DNA of 64,000 nt from Cristatella mucedo (lineage: Eukaryota; Bryozoa; Phylactolaemata; Cristatellidae). Position numbers and translations under genes: made by a program. The notes under the pieces were generated by a model that did not search any database, was not told the DNA's origin, and saw only the letters and a list, made by a program, of their open reading frames with translations. Position 1 is the first letter of the stretch. Every line of letters starts with the position of its first letter. The DNA lies in the NCBI GenBank assembly GCA_009760855.2, contig WPIO01000026.1, positions 1,617,501 to 1,681,500 of the forward strand. Reading direction: 5' to 3'. Below are positions 11,801 to 20,622 of the stretch, in pieces.

Positions 11801-13659
11801 CAAATGATTGTTGGTAACATTCGCAAGCAGAAGGTACGGTATATCAGGCAAATGCACACGATGGATGAATCACAAAGGCCCACTAAATACTGTAATAAAC
11901 AGGTGTGTTGTAAGGTTCTTTTTAAATTTAGTCATGTCAGGGGACGTTTATCGGTAGTTAGTTCCAGGCTTTGGGAGCATAGGAACTAAAGGCGTGGTCT
12001 CCAACGGTTTTGATGTTCGTACGATGTATGGCTAAACCATTCGAGTCAGAACAACGGGTTATGTGACTCTTTACCTGGTGGGGAAGTATTTCTGATAGGT
12101 AGGCTGGAGCCATAGAATGAAGAGACCTAAAATACAGCGTTGCCAAGTACTGCTTAGTACAAGTGCTCTCGAAAGTTTTTTACTGTTTAGAAAGGCACGC
12201 AGCTAAACTCGAAACATAGTTATGAGGTAAACATAGCGTCTTTTCAAAAACTGAAAAGGCTGACCCTCAGAATGGATATGGCCTGCATATATCCTGAAGT
12301 GTCAGCAAGCAGTGTGGGTTTCCTGTTCAAAAATGACCTTTCACTAGATGACCACATCAGCTCCACAGTTAAGTCTACCTTCTTTAAGCTATATAATGTC
12401 GAAACATTTGGTGTTGCTTAATAATAATGATGCCACAGCCAAGCTTGTTCGTGCCCGTGCGACATCCTTCTCGACTAATGGAACTCACTACTTGCTGGTC
12501 TTCACTCTCTAATGCAAGAAGGTGAAAACACTTCTGGAGCGAGGCTTTCTGCCGTGAACGTTGCAACTGCCACATTAGGCCACTTCTCATCGACCTGCGC
12601 TGGCATATCGAAAGCATCGAAGCATATCGAAAAGGTTTTGTTTCTCTCCTACTCCTCAGGCTTGCCATGGTAGTGCCTGCTCTTATGACTTAAGTCGTTT
12701 AGTTGTATCTCTAACCAACTTTAAGTCATTTGGAAACCGTGCCTGCAATTGATATGTTCCCAAAGCCTGAAACTCACCTCCAACCAGCATCACGACATCC
12801 CGTGACTTGACATTGAAAAAGAAGTTTGTTGCTCACTGCATTTGCTGCATTGGTGTGAATTGTCCTTTGTGTGCTTATATATGCCGACACTGTGCATGCT
12901 ACCAATTGATATGCTTGCTTAATAATAATAGTACATTTGTATACCACCTTCAGAGAACTTGATCTCTTTCTAGACATTCTTTACATTTGCTGCAAAGGAA
13001 GCACGATCGAATGGTTAGTGGTAGCTTGCTCAATGTCAACAAGAATAGCATGGTTAGAAGTGATAAGCACAGGTTTAGCATGCAAAAATAGTTTGTGGCA
13101 GCGTGCACAAGTGTCAGCACGAACAAGCACACAAAGGACGAGTCAAATGGACCCACTTAATGCTGTGACAAATAGATGTGTTTTAGCTTCTTTTTAAATG
13201 TCCTTCCAATCATATATAAAGTACCAAGGAAGAGATTGAGTTCTCTTTAAGAGCTATGCAAATATGTATTAATTTATTATTGGTGTCTGCACACTGTTCT
13301 GCTTTGATCACAGGGTACGGCCGCCTTTTGGTTCAACTTGTACAGGAATGGTGAGGGAGACATGGAAACCCGCCATGCTGCCTGCCCTGTCCTTGCCGGC
13401 TCCAAGTGGGGTGAGTCATCGGGTTGATGCCAGTTCTATTCAAGCCAGCTGTCGTTCGTCGTGTTCCATCACATCGCCCATCTGTTCACTTATGTATGTT
13501 GTATGGGCTTCTTTTTGCTGTTGGCTTCACGTGTTTGAGTCTAGTCCCCGAATCTTCTGCACCTGTCAAGTTCCCTTCTTTCTTTTAGTGGCCAACAAGT
13601 GGTTCCACGAGCGTGGACAGGAGTTTCTTAGACCTTGCGGTCTGTCCGAAGACGCCTGA
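1..13659 (+). CDS. P4HA: P4HA gene, 3' half: prolyl 4-hydroxylase alpha subunit (spliced; entry spans exons and introns)
   Basis: The exons encode the catalytic domain of collagen prolyl 4-hydroxylase alpha, the ER enzyme that hydroxylates proline in X-Pro-Gly repeats using Fe2+, 2-oxoglutarate, O2 and ascorbate, normally as an alpha2beta2 tetramer with protein disulfide isomerase. Visible signatures, in order, are NYGIGGQYEPHFDF (first iron-binding His and the Asp), GNRIATWIFY, DVDAGGATVF, IWPKKGTAAFWFN, TRHAACPVLAGSKW (second iron His and the 2-oxoglutarate-binding Lys) and NKWFHERGQEFLRPCG, close to the family C-terminus. Exons join in phase at GT-AG sites and end at TGA 13657-13659. The N-terminal peptide-binding and dimerisation region lies upstream of the window. 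Two homologous versions of the GNRIATWIFY exon are present. The C-terminus looks more like vertebrate P4HA2 than P4HA1, but that is a by-eye impression, so paralogue assignment is not claimed. Confidence 0.95.
30..1990 (+). other. Intron or upstream flank of P4HA
   Basis: Non-coding, moderately AT-rich. It contains one short minus-strand LINE 3' end (262-385). No other exon, RNA or mobile element is recognisable. Short open frames on both strands have no protein-like features. An acceptor (pyrimidine-rich tract then TTTTTAG) ends at 1990. Confidence 0.6.
262..385 (-). repeat. LINE family A 3' end, minus strand
   Basis: An imperfect AATAAT tail is followed by the complement of the family A terminal hairpin (GTGCCCTCAGAGAAC) and the subterminal block with CACGATCAAATGGTTA. 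Truncated 5'. Confidence 0.7.
1991..2090 (+). CDS. P4HA: P4HA exon (segment before the iron-binding motif)
   Basis: Bounded by acceptor TTTTTAG and donor GTTGGT. One base completes an upstream codon, then 33 codons follow, starting GWIRDEENAVI and ending MTGLSLETVEQLQ. This matches the P4HA segment whose usual form is ...RI..MTGL.V.TAE.LQV immediately before the NYG-GGQYEPHFDF exon. Length 100 nt, ending in phase 0. Confidence 0.92.
2807..3176 (+). repeat. LINE family A 3' end with internal GT expansion
   Basis: Reads GCATTTAGTGGGCCC, a GT tract, then ACACTGTACATGCTGCC, the terminal hairpin block (GTGCCTAGAAAGAGATTAAG) and a TATTATTATT tail. In sister copies the position of the GT tract is a short GTGTGCTTATGCGTGC stretch, so the microsatellite grew inside the element. 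A G-run replaces part of the hairpin loop. Confidence 0.85.
2843..2971 (+). repeat. (GT)n microsatellite
   Basis: About 130 bp of GT repeats interrupted by regularly spaced TACGTG variants, inside the LINE 3' end. Confidence 0.95.
3357..3410 (+). CDS. P4HA: P4HA exon with iron-binding HxD motif
   Basis: Eighteen codons, phase 0 at both ends, acceptor TTGTAG and donor GTACGA. Encodes VVNYGIGGQYEPHFDFSR. The His and Asp of HFD are two of the three Fe2+ ligands of the 2-oxoglutarate dioxygenase fold. Confidence 0.96.
3411..4318 (+). other. P4HA intron upstream of the alternative exons
   Basis: AT-rich and unique, apart from a short tRNA-like SINE head at 4137-4185 about 130 bp before the first alternative exon. 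Ends in GCTGTTTGCAG. Confidence 0.85.
4137..4185 (+). repeat. SINE family 2 head fragment (tRNA-like)
   Basis: GCCGAGCTGGTTTGGTCCAG followed by CGGTAAAGGTGCTCGCCCCG matches the 5' tRNA-like part of the fuller SINE 2 copies at 35103-35263 (+) and 22101-22246 (-). The B-box half and LINE-like tail are missing. Confidence 0.6.
4319..4387 (+). CDS. P4HA: P4HA alternative exon A (mutually exclusive candidate)
   Basis: Twenty-three codons, phase 0 at both ends, acceptor TTTGCAG and donor GTAAGT. Begins RKFPESETFDKS and ends IGNRIATWIFY, the segment just after the HFD motif in the double-stranded beta-helix. It encodes the same protein segment as exon B, 51 bp downstream. Its 3' intron (4388-4438) is too short to expect normal splicing to exon B, so transcripts should use A or B. 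Confidence 0.9.
4388..4438 (+). promoter_or_regulatory. 51-bp intron between alternative exons, with close branch point
   Basis: Starts GTAAGT and ends CTTTAG. A consensus branch site CTAAC lies at 4418-4422 with its adenosine at 4421, only 33 nt from the donor. Spacing this short is known to block splicing between paired exons by steric interference (classically alpha-tropomyosin). The pyrimidine tract before exon B is weak (TGCTTTAG). Confidence 0.75.
4439..4504 (+). CDS. P4HA: P4HA alternative exon B (mutually exclusive candidate)
   Basis: Twenty-two codons, phase 0 at both ends, donor GTAAGT. Begins VHHDTHQFEEE and ends IGNRIATWIFY, identical at the protein level to exon A over the last 11 residues but different in the first part and at many synonymous sites. 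The synonymous divergence implies an old duplication with conserved protein. Both exons are multiples of three, so frame alone would not forbid tandem inclusion. Confidence 0.9.
4800..5200. other. CpG- and GC-rich block inside the P4HA intron
   Basis: Dense CG dinucleotides and C/T-rich tracts (GCTGCCGTTCTGCGGCAAGC). A minus frame stays open across it, but it also runs antisense through both alternative exons and has no protein-like character. It could be a regulatory element or an alternative promoter; nothing decides this. Confidence 0.35.
6478..7441 (-). mobile_element. CR1/L2-like LINE (family A), 5'-truncated, intact C-terminal frame
   Basis: From its 3' end (AATAAT tail at 6478-6503) the minus strand carries the terminal hairpin, the 3' UTR and an open frame of 234 codons (7423 to 6719). 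That frame encodes the C-terminal part of a non-LTR reverse transcriptase: SARNLGVIFQSDLSLDDHIS, LDFCNSLLTGLP, LQLVQNSAARLV, HITPLLADLHWLPVKQRIDF, SYAPKAWNSLP. These blocks follow the RT and thumb in CR1/L2-group LINEs. The copy breaks off before the catalytic YADD motif. It closely matches the plus-strand copy at 22544-23419, so both are relatively young. Confidence 0.9.
8085..8182 (+). repeat. LINE family A 3' tail
   Basis: GCAGCAAATTTAAAGTGCC, AGAAAGAGATTTGAGTTCTC, then a TATTATTATT tail that changes into CATCAT repeats. Confidence 0.8.
9182..9250 (+). CDS. P4HA: P4HA exon (SDVDAGGATVF)
   Basis: Twenty-three codons, phase 0, acceptor ATGCAG and donor GTTAGT. Encodes LSDVDAGGATVF and SIGAKIWPKK. 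The SDV-AGGATVF block is the beta-strand segment diagnostic of P4HA. Confidence 0.96.
9714..9787. repeat. Exact 37-bp tandem duplication
   Basis: Units 9714-9750 and 9751-9787 are identical (each begins CTACGGAGTGTGTC and ends AAATTACTCT). Confidence 0.97.
10433..10510 (+). repeat. LINE family B 3'-end fragment
   Basis: ACCGAAAGCCGCTTAGGCTG is shared with 43015-43063, 57240-57310, 58020-58085 and, more divergently, 30560-30630. Confidence 0.6.
10611..10805 (-). repeat. LINE family A 3' end, minus strand
   Basis: AATAATAGTAATAAT tail, complement of the terminal hairpin (AAAGCGCCATCAGAGAAC), then the conserved 3' UTR. Confidence 0.85.
11130..11520 (+). mobile_element. Degenerate LINE reverse-transcriptase fragment
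   Basis: In broken frames it reads SAAFDTIDH (RT motif A), VPRGSVLGPLLF (motif B region) and a decayed C-NADNTQLY where YADDTQLY (motif C) is expected. Several stops and frameshifts make it non-functional. Confidence 0.75.
11705..12136 (-). repeat. LINE family A 3' part, minus strand
   Basis: AATAATAATAAT tail, hairpin complement, 3' UTR, then the C-terminal coding remnant (SLHSMAPAYLSEILPHQ, AFSSYAPKAWN) read on the minus strand. Confidence 0.85.
12170..12920 (+). mobile_element. Decayed LINE family A C-terminal region
   Basis: Plus-strand remnants include GACCACATCAGCTCCACAGT and the 3' UTR words GTGCTTATATATGCCGACAC and TGTGCATGCTACC. Frames are broken throughout. Confidence 0.65.
12921..13202 (-). 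repeat. LINE family A 3' end, minus strand
   Basis: AATAATAATAG tail, CTCTTTCTAGAC hairpin complement, 3' UTR through ACCCACTTAATGCTGTGAC. A plus-strand tail at 13205-13282 abuts it head to head. Confidence 0.8.
13205..13282 (+). repeat. LINE family A 3' tail
   Basis: AAGGAAGAGATTGAGTTCTC, then GCTATGCAAATATGTATTAA and a TTATTATTGG tail. It lies 32 bp upstream of the next P4HA exon. Confidence 0.7.
13314..13410 (+). CDS. P4HA: P4HA exon with second iron His and 2-oxoglutarate Lys
   Basis: Thirty-two codons plus one base, acceptor GATCACAG and donor GTGAGT. Encodes GTAAFWFNLYRNGEGDMETR and then HAACPVLAGSKW. The His of RHAACPVL completes the iron triad. The Lys of GSKW is the 2-oxoglutarate C-5 carboxylate ligand. 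Confidence 0.97.
13589..13659 (+). CDS. P4HA: P4HA terminal exon
   Basis: Two bases complete Val, then ANKWFHERGQEFLRPCGLSEDA and TGA. The acceptor is a strong pyrimidine tract ending TTTTAG at 13588, and the preceding intron is 178 bp. This is the canonical P4HA C-terminus. Confidence 0.97.
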
Positions 13660-13912
13660 TAGCAATTTAGTCAACGAGTACGCCTCAAGTGTTCCTTCTT
13701 TTTTTCGATGGACCATTGTTTTAGTGCATGCCTACTTGTGCTATTAAGAATTCTCAGGCTTCACTTTCAACTCAGCAGGCGTTCGGGCAAGCTGCTTCTC
13801 TGTGATGGCTGCTCGTCAGGACCAGCTCGTGTTCCATTCGGCAGCACTAGTGTGTAGTCACGTGATGTATCGTTGCTTTGTTATGGGCCAATAAAAGCAG
13901 AGCATGCTCATC
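13660..13912 (+). other. P4HA 3' UTR
   Basis: About 250 bp between the TGA and the expected cleavage site. No repeats. Confidence 0.75.
13890..13895 (+). terminator. P4HA poly(A) signal AATAAA
   Basis: Canonical hexamer 231 bp after the stop, followed about 25-40 bp later by a GT/T-rich element (CTGTGTCTGTTCGTGC), the expected downstream signal. Confidence 0.8.
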
Positions 13913-14079
13913 GAGCCCTCTGTGTCTGTTCGTGCAGTGCCCGCGGTTTGCCTACACTGTCAAAGGAAACTACTAGCCCTGTAGATCCCAAACCTACCAT
14001 TCGCCTAATGAGATGCATAGATATGGTGCTGCCTTGAATAATTAACATAATGCATTCGACCTTTGCTTCTGGTCTCGTC
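13913..14079. other. Intergenic, nothing recognised
   Basis: Short unique stretch between the P4HA 3' end and the LINE fragment that follows. Confidence 0.5.
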
Positions 14080-15010
14080 CCTGCAGCCTCGTCTAAAGCT
14101 GCTGTTAGGTCACTCATTAAGAAGACAACTCTAGTCCGGGAGAACTTTCACAACTTATGCCAGAATACCTGCTGTTGGTCTTATCACAGACTCTGGAACA
14201 TGTAGTGGCAGCCCAGATATTCTTATGTCAAAACTTAAGATCTAGCAAGTAACTTCCTCTCAGATTTTAGAGCGAATCATTCCACAGAGTCAACATTGTA
14301 GTGAGTGTATTGCGACCTTCTCTGCAATGCTGGCCTAGATGATCTCACTGCTAGTTCTGTTGGATCTCGCCATTGCATTTGATACCATTGATTGCTAGTA
14401 GCATGTGACGCCATTGATTACCCAGACCCACCTCTGCTCCACAGTCAAGTCTACCTACTTTCATCGTACATACCATTGCTCTGGCCTGCTTAGGAAAGAA
14501 TACTCTGCAGCTGAGCTGACATTTGTGAGATACCATCTACACTTCTGCAACTTGCTACTCGCAAGTCTTGCAACATGTGAAATAAGACGCTCTAAGTTGG
14601 TCCCTTCAATCTCTTGGTCCAGTCTACCTAACCGAACTGCTTCCCAATTATGCCTGGCATCGCACCGCCTCCTCTTTTGACTTGAGTCGTTTAGCCTCTA
14701 GCACACTTCAAATCTGTTGAAGACCAAGCGTTTAGTTTGCATGCTTCCAAAGCCTGGAGCTCACTCCCGACTGACGTCACGACAGACCCCCCCCCCCCGA
14801 CTTGATCAATTAAAAGGAAGGTCAAAACTCGCCTGTGTCGAGCTGGGTTCTTTTATATTGGCTTTTGTGTGCTTGTGAGTGCTGACACTGCATCTTATCA
14901 CTAAGCAATTGACATGCTTTCTTTTCAGCTTATGTAAAGTGCCTAGAAAGAGATTGTGTTCTCTTTGGGCACTATACAAATGTCATATTATTATTTTTTA
15001 TCATAATAAT
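14080..15010 (+). mobile_element. LINE family A remnant with large internal deletion
   Basis: The 5' part (about 14150-14400) decodes in broken frames to the N-terminal RT (TLEHVVAAQI-like, SDFRANHSTEST-like, DLAIAFDTID). At about 14430 it jumps to the C-terminal region (CTCCACAGTCAAGTCTACC). It ends with a hairpin tail (AAGTGCCTAGAAAGAGATTG) and an ATT-rich end. A C-run lies at 14791-14798. Confidence 0.75.
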
Positions 15011-15089
15011 GCACTTGACGTTGCACATTGCTGTGTGCTTGATGTGGCACGACGTTACTTTTCCAAGTGTGGTGGCTAAAACCAGCTGT

Positions 15090-15475
15090 AATTTAATTGA
15101 CATCTTGTATGTTCCGAATGGTTGGGCGTTTCGTTGAGTTGCGAGAAGGGTTGAACGCATCGTTGAACTTTTTCCTCTAGTGATTTGATATGAAGTGTTA
15201 AGGGTTCCTTAGTTAAATGCTAATGAGCATCATATAGCCTTTATTCAGTGGTAAAGTGAGAGCACACTTACATGCTCATCAGCTGGAAACCTGAGCAGAC
15301 GCTTTCTTAAAGCTCGTGGCTGCCTCAGCATACAGCACTTGTTGCTTCGGGTGACTTGGTGACAAGTCAAATTTGTCTTTGCTTTTGGAGCACCTTTTCA
15401 AATGGTTTGGCAAATTGACAGCAAAAGGCATAGATAGCTAAAAGCTGTGTTATCCGACATTCCGTCTGACGCCAG
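15090..15475. other. Intergenic, nothing recognised
   Basis: Unique sequence between LINE pieces; no gene-like structure seen. Confidence 0.5.
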
Positions 15476-15727
15476 GTGCAGCTGAAGGTGGTGCAGCCCG
15501 AGCCTATACAATACGATCGTAAGCAAATAAGTAGAACGTTTCTCAAAAATCTTGTTCAAGTGGTCCAAGAAATCTCGGATGACTCAGTGACTGGTTTTAT
15601 TAGGGCCCAGTTTATAGACATTGCTGCACTCACCACCAAGATTCAGCTTTACGAATATGGTGATGAAATAGAGAATTTAGCCGGAACTGTATCCACTAAA
15701 GATGAGTGTAAAACTTGTTTGACCCTC
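15476..15727 (+). other. Unidentified open segment, protein-like composition
   Basis: An open frame of about 84 codons before it runs into an inserted LINE tail. It is rich in charged and hydrophobic residues in ordinary proportions (QEISDDSVTGFIRAQFIDIA, TKIQLYEYGDEIENLAG) and has a CAG-type acceptor just before it. I do not recognise the family. It could be an exon of an unannotated gene, a decayed transposon coding region, or chance. Confidence 0.3.
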
Positions 15728-15730
15728 CGA

Positions 15731-18050
15731 TTAATTTTTAATAGTAATACTATAGATTTGTATAGCTCCCCCAAAGAACTAAATCTGTTGGTATTTACAT
15801 ATGCTGTGAAAGAAACATGGTCAAACGGTTAGTGGTAACATACACAATGGTAAGCTTAGCATGGTTAGAGGTTACATGCACAGTGTCAGCATGTAAAATG
15901 TGGTTAGTGGTAGCATGCACAGTCGGGTAAACAAGTACGAATCACAAGAACTCACTAAATGATGTGATAAATAAGTGTTTTAAGCTTTTTAAATATCAAG
16001 TCATGGGATGTCGTTACGTCACTTAGGAGTAAGTTCCAGACTGTGGGCATTAACCAATTAAAGGCACGTCACTTAGGAGTAAGTTCCAGACTTTGGGCAT
16101 GAACCAATTAAAGGCACGATCTTCAAGCAGTTGAGGCTCGTACGAAGTATGCTTAGCTAAACGATATGATTCAGAGCCACATGTGGTACGATGCCTGGCC
16201 TGGTTGGGGAGTAGCTCTCTTAGGTTGGCTGGTGCAAAATAATGAAGGGACCTACAAGTGAATAACAGAACGGAGTTGATGAGCTGCTTGATTGAGAGCA
16301 AATGCAGGTCGCGAGAAGTGGTGTGACGTGGCAACTATGACGGTCATGACCGATAAGCCTTGCTGCAGAGTTTTGCACCAACAGTAAGTGCCTGAGTACA
16401 CAGACCAGCAAGCCATGAGTTGGAGAAGTCAAGACGCGATGTCACAAGTGCATGGACCAATTTGGATGTAGTATCCCTGCTTGAGCAAGCCCAAATTTTG
16501 GTGATGTTATGTTGCTGAAAGTTGGCCGACTTGACTATGGAGCTGATCTGGTTGTCTAGAGAAAGGTCACATTGGAGCAGGACACTTGGATTGCATGCAG
16601 ATGCAGCAGGAGATATGCTGGCAGAGGCGATTTTGAGTGTTGAGCTTTCCAACTTATGAGTCGCATTTGGTTTGCGCATAACTAGTAAGTTTTGTTGTCA
16701 TTTAGTTTGAGTAAGTTGTCTGCCGTCTATGTGCAGATGTCAGCAGTACATGCAGCAAAGGAATTAAGAGAATTCTACGAGCTGGAGGGCTGAGAGGGAT
16801 CAAAGCAAAAGTACAATTGAGTCAAATGCCTAGAAAGGAAAGCCTATCTGGCGATCACATCGGCAAGAGAGAGGGTATAAATTGCGAAATGAAGCGAACC
16901 GAGGACAAGGCCTTTATGTCAACCTGTACTTTGATGGTTTCTCGGTTGATCCTTGTTCATTCACATCAAAACTTTGGAGTCTCCTATTTATTTTTATCTC
17001 CTATTTATATTCCTTATCTCCTATTGATAGGACCTAAACCATTGCAGTGCAGTGCCCGTGATTTCCAGGCGAGATAGGGGGTGCCGGAGAAGGACTCGGT
17101 GATCTAATATGTATCAAAAGCTGCTGAAAGACCAAACAAAACAAATAGAGACATTCTGCCTAAGTCTGCATTCCTAATAAGGTTTTTATGCACCCGAGGC
17201 AATGCTGATTCCGTAGAGTGATTAGCTTAAAAAAGCAGACTTGAACTTACTTGTTAATAGTAAAGTTTCAATGAAAGAATTTAGTTGGTCTGCGACTCGT
17301 GCGAGTGTCGTCGAGAGGAACGGGAGCAGGGAGACTGGGAGGAAATTGCTAAAGTTCTATTGGTCTGGTATCGCTTTCTTAATTAGTGGCCTAACTACAG
17401 CCTTTTTGAAAGGTGCCATGACATGACCTGATGCTAAGGACATATTTTTCACGTTAGCTATGCATGGCAGCTGCAGATCTATGCATTGTAGAAGTTAGAC
17501 CATGGGAATATGGTTTAAAGAGCATGTAGTCTTCTTTGAATATGACTTTCAGTATGAGGTCTGTAATGGCTGCCTTGAATACAGAAACTCTGAGGCGCTT
17601 CACAGAAAGGAGTGAATCCTACGGGGTTGTTAATGAGGGACGGGAGTTCCGAGGGGAATGCTGCTACCTTAGGGACAGACTCTCTGATCTTGTCTCATCT
17701 TGCTGACAAAGTAGCTATAGAAGTGATCAGCTTGATCACCGCAAAAATCATTAGGTAAGGAGCTGACCTTGGACAGGTTAAGGAGATGGTTGATGGTAGA
17801 CATAAGGTTTTTTGGATTGTGCATCTGTGATTCGACAATTTTACTGAAGCTAGACTTAGCCTTCACTCGAATCGACTGTTATGGTCTAAAGTAGCCCTCC
17901 TATACCTGTAGATGGACAGTCAGTCCTGGTCTTTAGTATGCTTTTTCAAGCTTGGGCTTAGTAAAGCTAGCTAGTTTAATATCTGCGGTAAACCATAGGC
18001 AGTCCGGGCGAGGGCGAATAGTGTGCTTGGTCTGAGGTGCAAGCATGTCA
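15731..18050 (-). mobile_element. CR1/L2-like LINE (family A), longest copy, minus strand
   Basis: About 2.3 kb. From its 3' end (AT-rich tail at 15731-15760) it contains the 3' UTR and C-terminal blocks (STLKIASASISPAASACNPS, DTTSKLVHALVTSRLDFSNS). The RT region follows, with the complement of the palm at 16700-16890. Near 17669-17866 is the linker between endonuclease and RT (NPKNLMSTINHLL, DQADHFYSYFVSKMRQ). The 5' edge resembles the end of the endonuclease module (WFTADIKLASFTKPKLEKAY in broken frame). Many stops make it a pseudo-element. A 50-bp tandem duplication lies in it at 16017-16117. Confidence 0.8.
16017..16117. repeat. 50-bp tandem duplication inside the LINE
   Basis: Two units starting at about 16017 and 16067 (both containing ACTTAGGAGTAAGTTCCAGA) differ at only two or three positions, so the duplication occurred within this copy. 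Confidence 0.9.
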
Positions 18051-18859
18051 GCTAATATTTCACCGAATACTCTTAACGTCAACGAGAGCTATCTGAGTCA
18101 GTTGAACAAGTGCTGTTGAACAAATGCCTTTCCCAAAATCCAAGTTCTGCCAAAGAGGAAATTCGTTCGTAAATGCAGGGTAGCATGCACACCATATAAA
18201 CACACAGGGTAGTGTAAATACCATTAGGATGTAGCTGCCCGATGACTTTGCACACATATATACGAAAACCTATTACGGATCTCGGCAAAAGCAATTCATA
18301 TTGCAAAAACAGGAAGGAATTCGAATACAGTTTCACATTGCTAATCACGTAGGACCCAACCAGTACCGCCACTGCTTGGGATTCAGTACGAAGAATGCTG
18401 CCCACTGGTGCTTGTTAGCTTACTCTACAACTGCCTAGCTTCGTCACCATTTTCCTCGGCAAGCTACGTTTGTACCCACAGTGAGGCTAAATAGTCCGAC
18501 TCCTCAGTTATTGACTCGGCTAAGACCCAGCTGCTTTCTAGAGGCGATCAGGTGCATCCATGTATTTCGAATCGGTAGCTGATTAGCATCAACCTAAGAA
18601 GGGAGGCAATCGATAGCACATGCACATGCCGGATGAGATGCTTTGAGGCTCTGAGCAAGCGATGGAACACATTTTGAAAGCTGGCCATCCCCATTGACAT
18701 CATTTGGGGGGGGCGGATTTCCCGGCATATTCAGCTAGTACTGCTTAAACTGAATTAACATGCTAAAGCACTCTACCATCCGTGGAAGCTCAGCGAAATT
18801 TACTAGACTGATGATCGTGCAGCGGCTGCCAAGGCTTCACCCCAAAGGTCATAGCCCAG
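18051..18859. other. Intergenic, nothing recognised
   Basis: No exon-like, RNA-like or repeat structure apart from a G-run at 18704-18713. Confidence 0.5.
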
Positions 18860-18997
18860 GATTCAAGGTGCTCGCTCTTCACGACCCAGGTTGTGGGTTT
18901 GAGTCCTGCACTAGGCGATTCTGAATCGCCTGCTGCAAGCGTTTGTTATAACCGTAAAGACTCTGCCGCCACTGTATAAATGGAGCTGTTAAATCAT
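18860..18997 (+). repeat. SINE family 1 copy, divergent
   Basis: GCTCTTCACGACCCAGGTTG and a B-box-like GGGTTTGAGTCC, then ATAACCGTAAAGACTCTGCC and GGAGCTGTTAAATC, the family's 3' end. Confidence 0.7.
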
Positions 18998-19177
18998 CTA
19001 AGCTTTTTTCCTGGAGGTCGATTTGGGCTCTCGCAATTTTTTCGCATATTGGCTCGCGATCAACAAGTAGGCAGGAGAAGTAATCATTTATTCACAGAAG
19101 CTGAATACTATAAGAGCAAGTACCCTACCATTACGTGGAAAACGTTAAATACGTTATACATGTATGAAATGGCACAG

Positions 19178-19573
19178 CTCGTACAAACCTCAAATCCTTT
19201 GGAGACCATGCCTTTAGTTCGTATGCTCCCAAATCCTGAAACTCACTCCCAATTTTCGTCACATCTCCTGACTTGACCACATTTAAAAAGAAACTACAAA
19301 CGCACTTAAATATCACAGCATTTACTGGGTCCATGTGACCTGCCCTTTGTGTGCTTATTCGTGCTGATTCTGTGCATTGAGCCACTAACCATACTTGTAT
19401 GCTGACCCTGTGTGTGTCACACCAAACCATTATTCTTGTTGTTTATTGAGAATGCTGCCACTAACCACTCGAGCGTGGTTCCTCTGCAGCAAATTTAAAG
19501 CACCTAGAAAGAGATTAAGTTCTCTAAGGGTGCTTTATCAAATGTATTATTATTATTATTATTATTATTATTA
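19178..19573 (+). repeat. LINE family A 3' end
   Basis: C-terminal codons (CTCGTACAAACCTCAAATCC), 3' UTR, terminal hairpin (AAGCACCTAGAAAGAGATTA / TTCTCTAAGGGTGCTTT) and a clean (ATT)n tail at 19542-19573. Confidence 0.9.
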
Positions 19574-19688
19574 CTAACCAACCGTCCTTTTTGCAAGCAA
19601 TACGCCGTCAAACTAAACTGTTGGCAGCCACTATTATTTTGATTTCCTTCAGGGTCCTATTTTATGGATAGTGAATGCAGGACCGTTA

Positions 19689-20440
19689 TAATAATAGTAA
19701 TAAGAATATAATTTTCAATGTGTATAGTAACCACGATAGCTAATACTGTTCAGGGTCTTTACAATGCTGGAAAGGAAGCAAATCAACCGACTTGGAATTG
19801 TAGCAACTCAATTATTTCGGGCCTAAGCATATACAAGTCAGTCCGTGCAGACAAAACAAATACTGTGAGAGCAGGTAGGATTTTAGTTAGTGAAAGTCAG
19901 GGGATGACTTGATGTTAAGCCACAGTCAGTTCCAGGCTTTGGGTGCATATGAACTGAAGGGCTGCTTCAAAAAGATATGTGGCTGCTGGAGGACAGTTCG
20001 AAGCCTGATTAGTAAGTATTTGGTATAGGTAGCCTCGTGCCCAAGAGAATGAAGACCTAAAAGTAAGAGAACCTTGATATCGACAAACTGCTCGATGGGA
20101 TGCTGGTCGTTCAGAATTGCTTTATAATGACGGCTGTGACATTAACACGATTGACATGCATAACTGCTGCAGGCTGTGCACCCATCTGATAGCTTCTGAC
20201 TATGCAAGCAGGAAGACATGCAAGAAGAGTAACCCAAGTCTAGATGGTCTGTCACACGTGTATAGACTAACTTGGCTGTGGTACCGTGGTCTAAGCACGT
20301 CAATATTGTTTACAATTTCATGTTTCATTTGACTCATAACTTTTGGAGCACACATAGTCTTGTGTGGTCATGATTTTACTCTTTACCTCGAGCTCATGCA
20401 GGCTATTCTGAAAAACTCGGATCTTTGTGCAGTTCACGAT
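19689..20440 (-). repeat. Divergent LINE family A copy, minus strand
   Basis: Starts with AATAATAGTAATAAG and preserves fragments such as GTTCCAGGCTTTGGGTGCAT. Heavily mutated. Confidence 0.6.
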
Positions 20441-20622
20441 ATAAATTACAGCACTACGTAATTTATTGAAATATCCCCGACCACTCAGTATTTTGAAATT
20501 GCAGCTTTACTTGCAGCTTATCGCTTAAAGGCCACTCACCGGTTGTTAGGGAATGCTACGACTGACTGCTCGTGCGGTTTCCCACCAGCTTGCATCTGCA
20601 TTAAGCCGGGATTGCTCTTGAT

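Larger units (their letters stand above)
9251..13313 (+). other. P4HA intron (4.1 kb), LINE-rich
   Basis: Holds an exact 37-bp tandem duplication (9714-9787), a family B LINE end (10433-10510) and several family A pieces (10611-10805, 11130-11520, 11705-12136, 12170-12920, 12921-13202, 13205-13282). Ends TTTGATCACAG. Confidence 0.85.
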
